Both the position numbers and the translations under genes were made by a program. Below, piece after piece: positions 24,430 through 33,184 of a stretch of DNA of 39,944 nucleotides. The stretch comes from Desulfotomaculum sp. GTDB taxonomy: Bacteria; Bacillota; Desulfotomaculia; Desulfotomaculales; Nap2-2B. Each line of letters starts with the position of its first letter. Within the stretch, counting starts at the first letter, position 1. A model generated the notes under the pieces. It made no database searches and was not told the origin of the DNA. It saw only the letters and a program-made list of their open reading frames with translations. Location of the stretch: NCBI GenBank assembly GCA_003485325.1, contig DMZI01000052.1, positions 1 through 39,944 of the forward strand, read 5' to 3'.

Positions 24430-25224
24430 ATGCAGGAAGCGATTGACATAGCGGCCACGAAATTGGCGTCAGAAGTAACCTGCGATCGCTTTTCGGAAAA
24501 GGGATGGACCAGGGTCTCGGTTTATGTTCCCAGCGAGAGGGAAGTAACTGTTTACGTCAATCTGAAAGAACTGGTAACTATCCTGTGTACTCCGACCAAG
24601 CTCAATTTTCTCGTCATCGGATTCCTGTACTCGGAGGGAATTATCTCGGGCATGGGAGATGTGGCGATGATGCGGGTGTGTGACGATGAATCCGAAGTCG
24701 ACGTGAGGCTGGCTAACCCCGAGTTTGAAGCGCCGAAAAAGCGGAGACTTACTTCCGGTTGCGGCGGGGGTTATTCATTTCAAACCGAGGGTAAAAAGGT
24801 TGAATCAGAACTGGTCGTTGCGCCGGAGGAAGTGCTTTCACTAATGAAGCTGCTTCAGGATCGGATGGATTTATACCGGTTTAGCGGCGGCGTGCACGCC
24901 TCGGCTTTGTCCGATACTGAGCAGTTGCTTGTAGTGGCTGAGGATATTGGACGGCATAACACCCTGGACAAAATTCAGGGTGAGTGCCTGCTAAAGGAAC
25001 TGCCGACCAAAGATGCACTTTTACTGAGCACGGGCCGCATTTCTTCGGAAATGCTGCTCAAGGCGGCAAAGATGCAGGTTCCGGTAGTTGTTTCCCGTCA
25101 TTCACCGACGGGAAGCGCTGTACTGCTTGCTGAAGAACTGGGCATCACACTGGTTGGCCATGCGCGTGGAAATCGCCTGTCGGTGTATTCCCACCCGGAG
25201 AGACTTGGCTGTACATCAAATTAA
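24430..25224 (+). CDS. fdhD: Cofactor sulfurtransferase FdhD inserted in the bam operon
   Basis: 264 residues, normal FdhD length. FdhD passes sulfur from a cysteine desulfurase to the pterin-bound metal of formate dehydrogenases. Diagnostic segments are CTPTKLNFLVIGFLYSEGII, the central RLTSGCGGG, GGVHASALSD, VAEDIGRHNTLDKIQGECLL, LLSTGRISSEMLLKAA and VVVSRHSPTGSAV. The catalytic region has a single Cys (SGCGGG) where the E. coli enzyme has a CxxC pair, a variant seen in many Firmicute homologues. It lies 16 bases after bamD and 52 before bamE, so it is co-transcribed. No formate dehydrogenase is in the window, so the likely client is BamB's tungsten cofactor (inference). Confidence 0.9.
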   Translation: MQEAIDIAATKLASEVTCDRFSEKGWTRVSVYVPSEREVTVYVNLKELVTILCTPTKLNFLVIGFLYSEGIISGMGDVAMMRVCDDESEVDVRLANPEFEAPKKRRLTSGCGGGYSFQTEGKKVESELVVAPEEVLSLMKLLQDRMDLYRFSGGVHASALSDTEQLLVVAEDIGRHNTLDKIQGECLLKELPTKDALLLSTGRISSEMLLKAAKMQVPVVVSRHSPTGSAVLLAEELGITLVGHARGNRLSVYSHPERLGCTSN

Positions 25225-25276
25225 GTAAAGTTACCCGGACGTACGGGAACTTAAAACCTGATGAGGTGGAAGGAAA

Positions 25277-28200
25277 GTGGAAAAAGAACAGATTGTAGGA
25301 CAGATTTCCCGGCTTTGCGGTGAAAAGAATTTTGGAGACGTAATGGTTGTTGGCGGAGGAATCAGCGGTATACAAGCTTCACTCGATCTTGCCGCCGCTG
25401 GTTTTAAGGTTTACCTGGTTGAGAAGGCCCCCAGTATTGGAGGACACATGGCTCAGCTTGATAAGACCTTTCCTACCAACGACTGCTCCATGTGAATACT
25501 CGCACCTAAACTGGTCGAGGTCGGCCGGCATCCAAACATAGAAGTTCTAACTTATACAGAAGTTGACAGCATAGAAGGGGAAGTAGGAGATTTTAAAGCA
25601 ACTCTGATTAGAAAACCCAGGTATATTTTAGAGGACAAATGCACCGGTTGTACTACCTGCGTGGAGTACTGCCCGGTTAAATACCCTGATGAATTCAATC
25701 AGGATATATCGAAGAATAAAGCCGTCCATGTATACTTCCCCCAGGCAATCCCGCTTGTCGCATATATCGACGAAAGCTGTCTCTATCTTAAAGAGAATAA
25801 ATGCCGTATATGCGAAGGGGTATGCCAGAACAATGCGATAGATTTAAGTCAGAAGCCTGAGAGGAAAGAGATAAATGTAGGAGCGATTATCCTTTCTACC
25901 GGTCTTGAACCGTATGATCCCAGGCTGAGGGAGGAATACCGCTACGGAGAGTTTGTTAACGTTGTAACCAGCATGGACTATGAACGGCTGTTGTCATCCA
26001 CCGGGGCATATGGGGGCGAGATACTTCGTGCTTCCGACTTGAAGCATCCCCATAAAATAGCCTGGATTCAATGCGTCGGTTCCAGACAGGTTCTGCCCGG
26101 CGGCAACAGCTATTGTTCGGCGGTATGCTGCACCTATGCTCAGAAACAGGTGATTATTACAAAAGATCACGATGTGGATTGCGATTGCGTGATCTTCCAT
26201 AACGATGTGCGCTCCTACGGGAAGGATTTTGAGCGTTACTACGACAGGACAGCAGCCCTTCCCAAAATGCGGTTTATTAGAAGCTATGTAACAATAGTTA
26301 GAGAGGACCCGGTAACCAAGAATGTGACCGTTCGGTATTCCACAACTGACGAAGGAGTAAAAGAGGAAGAATTCGATATGGTCGTCTTGTCAGTCGGGTT
26401 GAATCCTCCTAAAGATGCAGAGGGTATAGCAAGCAAATATGGCATTGAGCTTGAGTCTCACGGTTTTTGCAAGCTCGATCCTACTAATCCGATGATTACC
26501 AACCAACCTGGAATATTTATCAGCGGAGCCTTTCAGGGCCCCCTGGATATCCCCGAGTCGGTTTTCAGCGCCAGCGGCGCCGGTTCCCAAATTGGTGAAC
26601 TCCTTGACTACAGGCGGGGAAACCTGGCCAAAGAAAGGATTTATCCCGAGGAACGGGATGTTTCTCAGGAGGAGCCGAGGGTGGGAGTCTTTGTCTGCCA
26701 CTGCGGAGCTAATATCAGTAGGATAGTAAGTGTTCCTTCCGTAGTTGAATATGCCTTGACCCTGCCCAATGTTGTTTACGCCCAGGAGCAGCTGTTCTCC
26801 TGCGCTACCAATTCCGCCAAGGAAATAACGGATATAGCCAGGGAAAAAGGGCTCAACCGGGTGGTTGTCGCCGCCTGCTCTCCCAGGACCCTTGAACCGT
26901 TATTCCGTGATACACTGCGTGAGGCGGGAATTAACCAGTATTACTACGAAATGGCCAATATCCGGGAGCATAACTCCTGGGTCCATGCCAAGGAAAAAGA
27001 AGAAGCCACCCAGAAGGCCAAGGATATAGTCCGGATGAAAGTAGCCCGGGCCTGTCTCTTGGAGCCCCTGCAGGAATTTGAACTGCCGGTAAATAAGAAC
27101 GCTTTGGTAATTGGCGGAGGTATAGCCGGCATGACCTGCTCGCTTTCCATAGCCAACCAGGGACATGACGTGTACCTTCTGGAAAAGGATGCCCAGCTTG
27201 GAGGAATAGCGCGCAAACTGCATTCTACCCTGGAAGGGCTGGATGTCCAGGCTTATTTGAGCGATTTGATCAGGAAAGTATACCAGCACCCCTTAATCCA
27301 TGTGTATGAAAATGCTGAAATTACGGAGGCTTCTGGTTATGTGGGGAGTTTCGTAACCAAAGTACAGTCCATCAGGGGGGTTACGGAAATAAAACACGGC
27401 GCGGTCATTATCGCAATAGGCGCTGATTTATATACGCCTACCGAATACCTTTACGGAGAAGATGACAGGGTAATGACCAACCTTGAGTTGGAGGAGAAAA
27501 TCTTCCAGGAAGACGAAAAGGTAACCGGCGCCGAAAGTCTCGTCATGATCCAGTGCGTGGGCTGCAGAAACGAAGACAGAAATTACTGCAGCAGGATCTG
27601 CTGCAGCCAGTCGATAAAGAACGCCTTGAGTCTAAAGGAGAAAAACCCGGATACGGATATATACATTCTCTTCCGGGATATGAGGACTTACGGGTTCAAA
27701 GAGGACTATTACAGGGAAGCGGCAAATAAAGGTGTAAGGTTCGTCCGTTATGAGCCGCAGGATCCCCCCGAGGTTGAACCGGCTAAGGAAGACGGTAAGA
27801 GCATCTTAAGAGTTACCGTGACAGATTATGTTTTAGGGAAGAAACTTGAACTGGACGCTGATATAATTTCTCTGGCTGCTGCAGTTCTCCCCTCGGAAGC
27901 AACCAAGGAAATGGCCGGACTATTCAAGGTAGTTCTAAGCCCGGACGGCTTCTTTAAAGAAGCCCATGTCAAGTTAAGGCCTGTAGAGTTTGGTACAGAC
28001 GGCGTTTACCTTTGCGGGATAACTCACTATCCCAAGTTCATCCAGGAAACGATTAACCAGTCATATGGAGCTGCAGGCAGAGTTTTGACGCTTCTATCGC
28101 GTGATACGGTCACCGCTTCAGGGTCCGTCTGCGAGGTGGACGAAAACAGGTGTATTTCATGCGGGGCGTGTATCACAGCGTGTACTTACGGCGCCATAGA

Positions 28201-28411
28201 ATTTTATGAGTCGCCGCAAGGCAGGAAAGCAAGAGTAAATCCTATCCTTTGTAAAGGAGACGGCCTGTGCAACACAAAGTGCGCGACAAATGCGATTATG
28301 CTCAAGCATTTTAATGACCAAGAGATCTTAAGCGAGATTGATGCGCTGTTTCCCGAGGCTGAGGAGGAGATCGAAGCGGAAGGTGAAGAAGCAAAGGTTG
28401 TAAATCTGTAG
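25277..28411 (+). CDS. bamE: Double HdrA-like flavin selenoprotein BamE (in-frame UGA = Sec73)
   Basis: 1044 residues if the TGA at 25493-25495 is read as selenocysteine 73. The sequence NDCSM-U-ILAPKLVEVGRHPNI matches HdrA proteins, in which that residue is Cys or Sec. The protein has two HdrA-like halves: an FAD motif VVGGGISGIQASLDLAAAGF at the N-terminus and a second (ALVIGGGIAGMTCSL) near 612. [4Fe-4S] motifs are CTGCTTCVEYCP, CRICEGVCQ, CVGSRQVLPGGNSYCSAVCC-type and CVGCRNEDRNYCSRICC-type clusters, and a C-terminal ferredoxin domain CISCGACITACTYGA ... CKGDGLCNTKCA. GTG start behind GGAAGG. It is proposed to bifurcate electrons from ferredoxin and NADH or another donor to drive ring reduction. 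A conventional gene finder would split it at 25495. Confidence 0.9.
25493..25519 (+). other. UGA selenocysteine codon with SECIS-like hairpin (bamE)
   Basis: The UGA (25493-25495) is followed within four bases by a stem of CTCG-C-ACC and GGTCGAG around a TAAACT loop, seven pairs with one bulge. Bacterial SECIS elements sit just downstream of the UGA, so position fits; the loop sequence is not diagnostic by eye. Confidence 0.65.
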
Positions 28412-28455
28412 AATATTATTGAGCGAATAGGCTGGGATTAAGGAGGTGAGAACGA

Positions 28456-29220
28456 ATGAGTACAGAAAAGTTTAAACCAAAAGTAATAGGTTTTGTGTGC
28501 CACTGGTGAGCCTACGGCGCCGCTGATTTGGCTGGAGTTTCCAGACTACAATATACATCTGAAATGAGACTCATTCGCGTTATGTGTTCCGGCAGAGTCG
28601 ACATGACGTTTGTACTCCGGGCATTTTCAAGAGGAGCGGACGGGGTGTTTATGGGCGGTTGCCATCTAAATGAATGCAACTATATCACTCATGGCAACTT
28701 CCATGCGTTAAGCATGGTGAATATATCCAGAGCGCTGCTGAAGCATGTAGGGCTGAATCCGGAAAGGTTAAAGCTCAAGTTTATGTCCGGCAGCGAAGCC
28801 AATGTTTATGTTGAAGGCGTCAATGAATTTGTCAAGAAGATAAAGGAACTTGGGCCTCTTGGCAAAGGGGAGGGAATGGACGCAAGCGCTTTAAAGGCCA
28901 AACTTGAAGCAGTTACGAACCTGGTACCCTATATCAGGCTGGTGGAAAGGGAGAGGCTCAGGGGGCCGTTCAAGACAGAAGAAGAATGCAATGAATTTTT
29001 CGCCAGTGACGAGTTTAAAGGGTTGTTTGAGGAAACAATTGCGGATAAATTGGCAGTGGGCCAGATCGTCACCCTCCTGCGGCAGGAACCGCTTACAACC
29101 CCGGAGATTGCCAATGTTTTAGGTCTGACCCCGTCTGAAGTGTCAAGGTACCTGATCAGTTCATCAAGGCAAAAGTTTGTCAGATATGATGAAGGCCTGA
29201 AGCGGTACGCGCTCGCTTAG
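28456..29220 (+). CDS. bamF: MvhD-like selenoprotein BamF (in-frame UGA = Sec18)
   Basis: 254 residues with TGA 28507-28509 read as Sec18. FVCHW-U-AYGAAD corresponds to the conserved MvhD/FrhD motif FxCxWCxYxxAD, with Sec replacing the second Cys; further ligands are RVMCSGRVD and GGCHLNECNY. Residues 1-140 form the MvhD domain, a [2Fe-2S] protein that connects HdrA to its electron donor. The last about 100 residues add a winged-helix-like end (PLTTPEIANVLGLTPSEVSRYL). A very strong AAGGAGGTGAG precedes ATG 28456. Without Sec decoding only a fragment starting in mid-gene would be called. It follows bamE by 44 bases, the same pair that is selenoprotein-encoding in Geobacter. Confidence 0.9.
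28507..28544 (+). other. UGA selenocysteine codon with SECIS-like hairpin (bamF)
   Basis: After the UGA (28507-28509) a CTGGA-GTT-TCCAG hairpin (28532-28544) places its apical loop about 28 bases downstream, within the range known for bacterial SECIS. A longer helix with AGCC/GGCT below it is possible. Confidence 0.6.
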
Positions 29221-29271
29221 GGTGAAGAGCAGGCGGAGAATTAAAGGGAAAAAAGGAGATTCAGACAGGCT

Positions 29272-29724
29272 ATGGATATGGATAATGTAGATCAAATTAT
29301 TGATAAACATAATTGCGAACCCAGTTCCCTAATTCAGGTTCTACTGGATATTCAGGGCCAGAATAACTGGCTTCCCAAAGAAGCGTTGGACAGGGTAGCC
29401 GAAAGATTGCAGGTTCCTTTAACCAGGGTACAGCATATAGCTACCTTCTACAAAGCTTTTAGCGTAGTTCCCAAAGGGCGTCACGGGGTCCACATTTGTA
29501 TGGGGACCGCCTGTCATGTCCGTGGCGCGTCGCGTATTCTCGACACCGTGCAGGACATAACCGGACTTAACCCCGGCGAAACAGACCTGGATTTGAAGTT
29601 CAGCCTGGAAACAGTTAACTGCCTTGGCTGCTGCGCATTAGGGCCGGTGATGGAAATCGACGGGAAGACCCACGGTAAGATGGCGCCAGCCAAGATAGCA
29701 GACGTGCTAAAAAATTATGATTAG
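29272..29724 (+). CDS. bamG: NuoE-like [2Fe-2S] subunit BamG
   Basis: 150 residues, a thioredoxin-like ferredoxin of the NuoE/HndA family. The N-terminal helical bundle (LIQVLLDIQGQNNWLPKEAL) is followed by the cluster ligands in ICMGTACHVRGA and VNCLGCCALGPVMEID, four cysteines with normal spacing. It pairs with the NuoF-like subunit 10 bases downstream to form an NADH-oxidising module. In the Bam complex it feeds electrons to BamEF. There is no complex I membrane arm nearby, so it is not part of a respiratory NADH dehydrogenase. Confidence 0.88.
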   Translation: MDMDNVDQIIDKHNCEPSSLIQVLLDIQGQNNWLPKEALDRVAERLQVPLTRVQHIATFYKAFSVVPKGRHGVHICMGTACHVRGASRILDTVQDITGLNPGETDLDLKFSLETVNCLGCCALGPVMEIDGKTHGKMAPAKIADVLKNYD

Positions 29725-29733
29725 GGTGAAATT

Positions 29734-31677
29734 ATGGCTCGTATAAATTCGTACGCTGAATTGGAAGAACTCAGGAAGAGCATCCTGTTAACAAGAGACC
29801 CGAATAAAACTTGCATCACACTATGCTCTGGATCGGCTTGCCATGCTTCCGGCAGTAAAGAAGTCGCTATGAGTTTTGAAGAGGAGCTTAATAAACAAGG
29901 CCTAAACGCCGAGGTGGACTTCAGGAAGACCGGTTGCCATGGTTTTTGCGAGCGTGGTCCCATTGTAGTTATCTACCCTGAGGAAATATGCTATTTCCAG
30001 ATAAAGCCCGAGGATGTTCCTGAAATAATCTCTCAGACTATAAAGGAGAAGAAGATCATAGAGCGTTTGCTCTATACCGACATCAGCACCAAGGAAAAGA
30101 TAGTCCACGAATCCGAGATCCCCTTCTACAGGGATCAGGGGCGGCTCGTTTTCGGTTCCAACGTTAATATCGATCCCAAGAGCATTGACGACTACTTGGC
30201 GCAGGGCGGTTATGCCGCTTTAGCGAAAGCCCTTTTCCAGATGACCCCCGAGCAGGTATTGGAGGAAGTTAAGAAATCCAATCTGAGAGGGCGGGGAGGC
30301 GGCGGCTTCCCCACAGGAAGAAAGTGGGCGGAATCCCGCAATGCCCCCGGCGACGTAAAATATGTAATCGTCAATGCCGACGAGGGTGACCCTGGAGCTT
30401 ACATGGACAGAAGCCTTCTAGAGGGGAATCCTCATTCAGTTCTTGAGGGTTTGGCCATCGGCGCTTATACAATAGGATCTAATGAGGGTTTCATATACGT
30501 CCGGCAGGAGTACCCTCTGGCAGTAGAGAATGTGAACATTGCCATCAAGCACGCTGAAGAGCATGGCCTTCTTGGCAAGAACATCCTTGGCTCGGGTTTT
30601 GATTTCTCTATTAAAGTGCACAAAGGCGCTGGAGCTTTTGTCTGCGGCGAGTCGAGCGCTCTGATGACCGCCTTGGAAGGCAAGGCGGGAGAGCCCAGGC
30701 CGAAATATATCCATACCGCTGTAAAGGGCGTTTGGGATAAGCCCAGCGTTTTAAATAACGTGGAGACCTGGGCCAATGTGCCGCTGATCATCAACAAGGG
30801 CGCTGACTGGTTTACTCAATACGGAACAGAAACAAGCAAGGGTACGAAGATATTCTCCCTAGTCGGCAAAATTAATAATACCGGCCTTGTGGAAGTGCCC
30901 ATGGGTACCACTCTAAGAGATATTATTTTCAAGATCGGTGGAGGAATCCCCGGAGGCAAGAAGTTTAAAGCGGTTCAGACCGGGGGGCCGTCCGGCGGAT
31001 GTATCCCTGAAAGTATGCTTGACCTGGAAGTCGGTTTTGACGAGCTTACCAAAGTCGGTTCGATGATGGGGTCCGGCGGAATGATCGTCATGGATGAAGA
31101 GACCTGCATGGTTGATGTCGCCAGGTACTTCCTGGAGTTCCTTACCGACGAATCGTGCGGCAAATGTGTGCCCTGCCGTGAAGGAATCAGGCAGATGCTG
31201 AAGACCCTCACCAATATCACCAAAGGAAAGGGTAAAGACGGCGACATAGAACTTTTGGAGGAATTGGCCGAGACAGCCGTTGAAGCCGCCCTTTGCGCTT
31301 TAGGAAAAAGCGCTCCGAACCCATTCTTAAGCACGCTGAAATATTTCAGAGATGAGTATGAGGCGCACGTTTACGAGAAGCGGTGCCCCGCCATGACCTG
31401 CAAAGAACTGATCTCCTTCTATATTGACCCGACTCTTTGCCAGGCCTGCATGAATTGCGGCAGGAAGTGCCCGACAGGCGCCATTATTGGCGGCAAGAAC
31501 CTGATTCATGTAGTTGACCAGGAAAAATGCTCAAAGTGCGGAACCTGCTTTGAGGTTTGCCCCCCACGTTTCCGTGCTGTGAAGAAAATTTCCGGCGAGC
31601 CCGTTCCGCCTCCAATCCCTGAAGAGCAAAGAGTCATTGTCAGGGGCAAAGGAAAGGGGGCAAAGGAAAATGAATGA
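29734..31677 (+). CDS. bamH: NuoF-like flavin/NADH subunit BamH
   Basis: 647 residues. Domain order is an N-terminal thioredoxin-like [2Fe-2S] domain (CITLCSGSACHASGS ... KTGCHGFCERGP), the FMN/NADH-binding core (RGRGGGGFPTGRKW, NADEGDPGAYMDR), and the N3-type cluster domain (SCGKCVPCREGIRQM). Two C-terminal [4Fe-4S] motifs follow (CQACMNCGRKCPTGA and CSKCGTCFEVCPP). This long form is typical of soluble NAD(P)-linked complexes such as HndC/HydB and BamH, not of complex I NuoF (about 430 residues). It oxidises or reduces NAD(H) at the entry of the electron chain. The stop overlaps the bamI start by 8 bases. Confidence 0.9.
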   Translation: MARINSYAELEELRKSILLTRDPNKTCITLCSGSACHASGSKEVAMSFEEELNKQGLNAEVDFRKTGCHGFCERGPIVVIYPEEICYFQIKPEDVPEIISQTIKEKKIIERLLYTDISTKEKIVHESEIPFYRDQGRLVFGSNVNIDPKSIDDYLAQGGYAALAKALFQMTPEQVLEEVKKSNLRGRGGGGFPTGRKWAESRNAPGDVKYVIVNADEGDPGAYMDRSLLEGNPHSVLEGLAIGAYTIGSNEGFIYVRQEYPLAVENVNIAIKHAEEHGLLGKNILGSGFDFSIKVHKGAGAFVCGESSALMTALEGKAGEPRPKYIHTAVKGVWDKPSVLNNVETWANVPLIINKGADWFTQYGTETSKGTKIFSLVGKINNTGLVEVPMGTTLRDIIFKIGGGIPGGKKFKAVQTGGPSGGCIPESMLDLEVGFDELTKVGSMMGSGGMIVMDEETCMVDVARYFLEFLTDESCGKCVPCREGIRQMLKTLTNITKGKGKDGDIELLEELAETAVEAALCALGKSAPNPFLSTLKYFRDEYEAHVYEKRCPAMTCKELISFYIDPTLCQACMNCGRKCPTGAIIGGKNLIHVVDQEKCSKCGTCFEVCPPRFRAVKKISGEPVPPPIPEEQRVIVRGKGKGAKENE

Positions 31678-32287
31678 TATAGTCTTACAGATTGACGAAA
31701 AACAAGTAACGGCAAAAAAAGATATGACTGTCCTGGAAGCGGCAACAAGCGCCGGGATACATATTCCCACCCTGTGTTACCATGATAAACTGGAACCCTA
31801 TGGGGCCTGCCGGCTCTGTGTAGTAGAAGTGGAGCAGCGCGGCTGGTGGAGGCTGGTTGTTTCCTGTATTTACCCGGTAGAAAATAATCTGGTAGTCAAA
31901 ACCAGGTCCGAGAAGATAGACAGGATTCGTAAAACAATCATCGAACTGCTGCTGGCTCATGCCCCGGATGCATTTGAGCTGCAGGATCTGGCCAAGGAGT
32001 ATGGGGCGGACAGAAACCGTTTCGAAAAAGAACCGTCATTCTGCATTCATTGCGGCCTCTGTGTAAGGTACTGCGCCGAGATTAAAAAGAAGTTCGCCAT
32101 TGGTTTTATTAACAGAGGGACAAAACGGGAGATAAGTTTTATTCCGGAGATAGCCTTAAAGGAATGCTGGGATTGCAAGGAATGCTTCCCGCTCTGCCCG
32201 ACAGAGGCTCTTCAGGCGGCTTTCGTTTTAGCCAGAGCGATGGCGTTCCCTTCTCTTGATTATGACGCTAATGTTAAGGGGAAATAG
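31670..32287 (+). CDS. bamI: NuoG-N-terminal-like iron-sulfur subunit BamI
   Basis: 205 residues from ATG 31670, which overlaps the bamH stop; an in-frame ATG at 31637 lies deep in bamH and is less likely. An N-terminal plant-type [2Fe-2S] domain (CYHDKLEPYGACRLCVVEVE, then VVSC) is followed by CIHCGLCVRYC and CWDCKECFPLCPTEA motifs for [4Fe-4S] clusters. This corresponds to the first third of NuoG or of the HydA N-terminus, with no molybdopterin or H-cluster domain, as in BamI. It is the last bam gene; a 13-bp inverted repeat follows at 32366. Confidence 0.88.
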   Translation: MNDIVLQIDEKQVTAKKDMTVLEAATSAGIHIPTLCYHDKLEPYGACRLCVVEVEQRGWWRLVVSCIYPVENNLVVKTRSEKIDRIRKTIIELLLAHAPDAFELQDLAKEYGADRNRFEKEPSFCIHCGLCVRYCAEIKKKFAIGFINRGTKREISFIPEIALKECWDCKECFPLCPTEALQAAFVLARAMAFPSLDYDANVKGK

Positions 32288-32365
32288 GGGGATTAGAATT
32301 TAATAAAACTAATATAAATAACGGAATAGTTTTTCCCGTTAGCAAATTCATAATGTAATGATTAA

Positions 32366-32392
32366 CAGCGGTCCGGAAATTCCGGACCGCTG
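32366..32392 (+). terminator. Hairpin after bamI
   Basis: A 27-base near-perfect palindrome (CAGCGGTCCGGAA ... TTCCGGACCGCTG) lies 79 bases after bamI, between convergent genes. There is no T tail (ATCTTAAG follows), so it may be a 3' stability hairpin or a bidirectional weak terminator. Confidence 0.6.
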
Positions 32393-32485
32393 ATCTTAAG
32401 ACTGGATGTCTAATTAATGCTGTACAGTTTATTCTGAATTACCGTACTGCCTGCCGATGTTCCAGCATCTGCCGGCTGCTTTCTA

Positions 32486-32971
32486 TTAACTTCCGCCGGT
32501 ATAGCAGGGGATTGTCTTAATAGGCAGGTCGATGCGGGTTAATAATTCGCCTTCCGGAACTTCCATCGGCGAATTCAAGTAATATTCATAAACAACGCCG
32601 ACAAATTCGTAGCCGTTCTCAGCGATCCATTTGAACATTTCGGCATATAATTTCTCCATGCCCGCGTATGGACCTTTATACGTACATGAAATCACCCGGC
32701 CAGGCGGGATTTGCCCGTAGAGGATCTCCCCTTTCCCCGGCATTTGTTTTTCAACAGGGAACCCAAGTTCGACTTCAAGGTTCTGCATGTCGAGGTTGTA
32801 ATAGGCGGCAAAAGGTGCAAATGACGGCTGCTGGCCGAGCTCGGTCAGATGAGCTATTATTTTCACATAGCTTTCCCCAATAATTTTCTGCAGACCTTCC
32901 AAAGAAGTCTTAGCTTTGATAAATAATATCGGCTGAGTGTTTTGCTCTTTTAGCTCAATATTCCATGACAT
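32486..32971 (-). CDS. GyrI-like small-molecule-binding protein
   Basis: About 161 residues, a stand-alone AraC effector-binding/GyrI-like domain: two SHS2-type repeats with conserved AAYYN, VELGFPVEK, GRVISCTYKGPYAGMEKLYAEMFKWI and YEYYLNSPMEVPEGELLTRIDLPI, the last two quoted in short form as YYLNSP and LLTRIDLPI. The acidic Glu of the late motif is typical of the ligand pocket. Members bind or hydrolyse hydrophobic or cationic small molecules. There is no DNA-binding domain. I prefer ATG 32971 because GGGAG lies 8 bases upstream; ATGs at 32986 and 32977 are alternatives. It converges on the bam operon and is probably unrelated to it. Confidence 0.85.
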   Translation of the reverse strand: MSWNIELKEQNTQPILFIKAKTSLEGLQKIIGESYVKIIAHLTELGQQPSFAPFAAYYNLDMQNLEVELGFPVEKQMPGKGEILYGQIPPGRVISCTYKGPYAGMEKLYAEMFKWIAENGYEFVGVVYEYYLNSPMEVPEGELLTRIDLPIKTIPCYTGGS

Positions 32972-33184
32972 TTCCATCGCTCCCATTCTATCAGTATCTA
33001 ATTGAGGTTGTTGAGGTAATTATAACATTTAAAATTCGATGAGCAATCCAAAATGCTTGCTTTGTTCAAAGGAAAGTAAAAAAACACAAGGTTTTCCTAT
33101 AGGATATAGGCTTCCACTTTCAATAACAGTGGACCTTGAAATTAGAAGAGATATGTCGTGGCTGTTGTAGAAAGGATTTAAGAA

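Noticed and set aside
25493..25495. TGA read as a frameshift or nonsense mutation splitting hdrA
   Set aside because: The frame is identical on both sides, the site is a conserved Cys, and the neighbour gene has the same feature; selenocysteine is simpler.
29272..32287. NuoEFG of a respiratory complex I
   Set aside because: The NuoF-like protein is the long soluble type, the NuoG-like protein is only 205 aa, and no membrane subunits are present.
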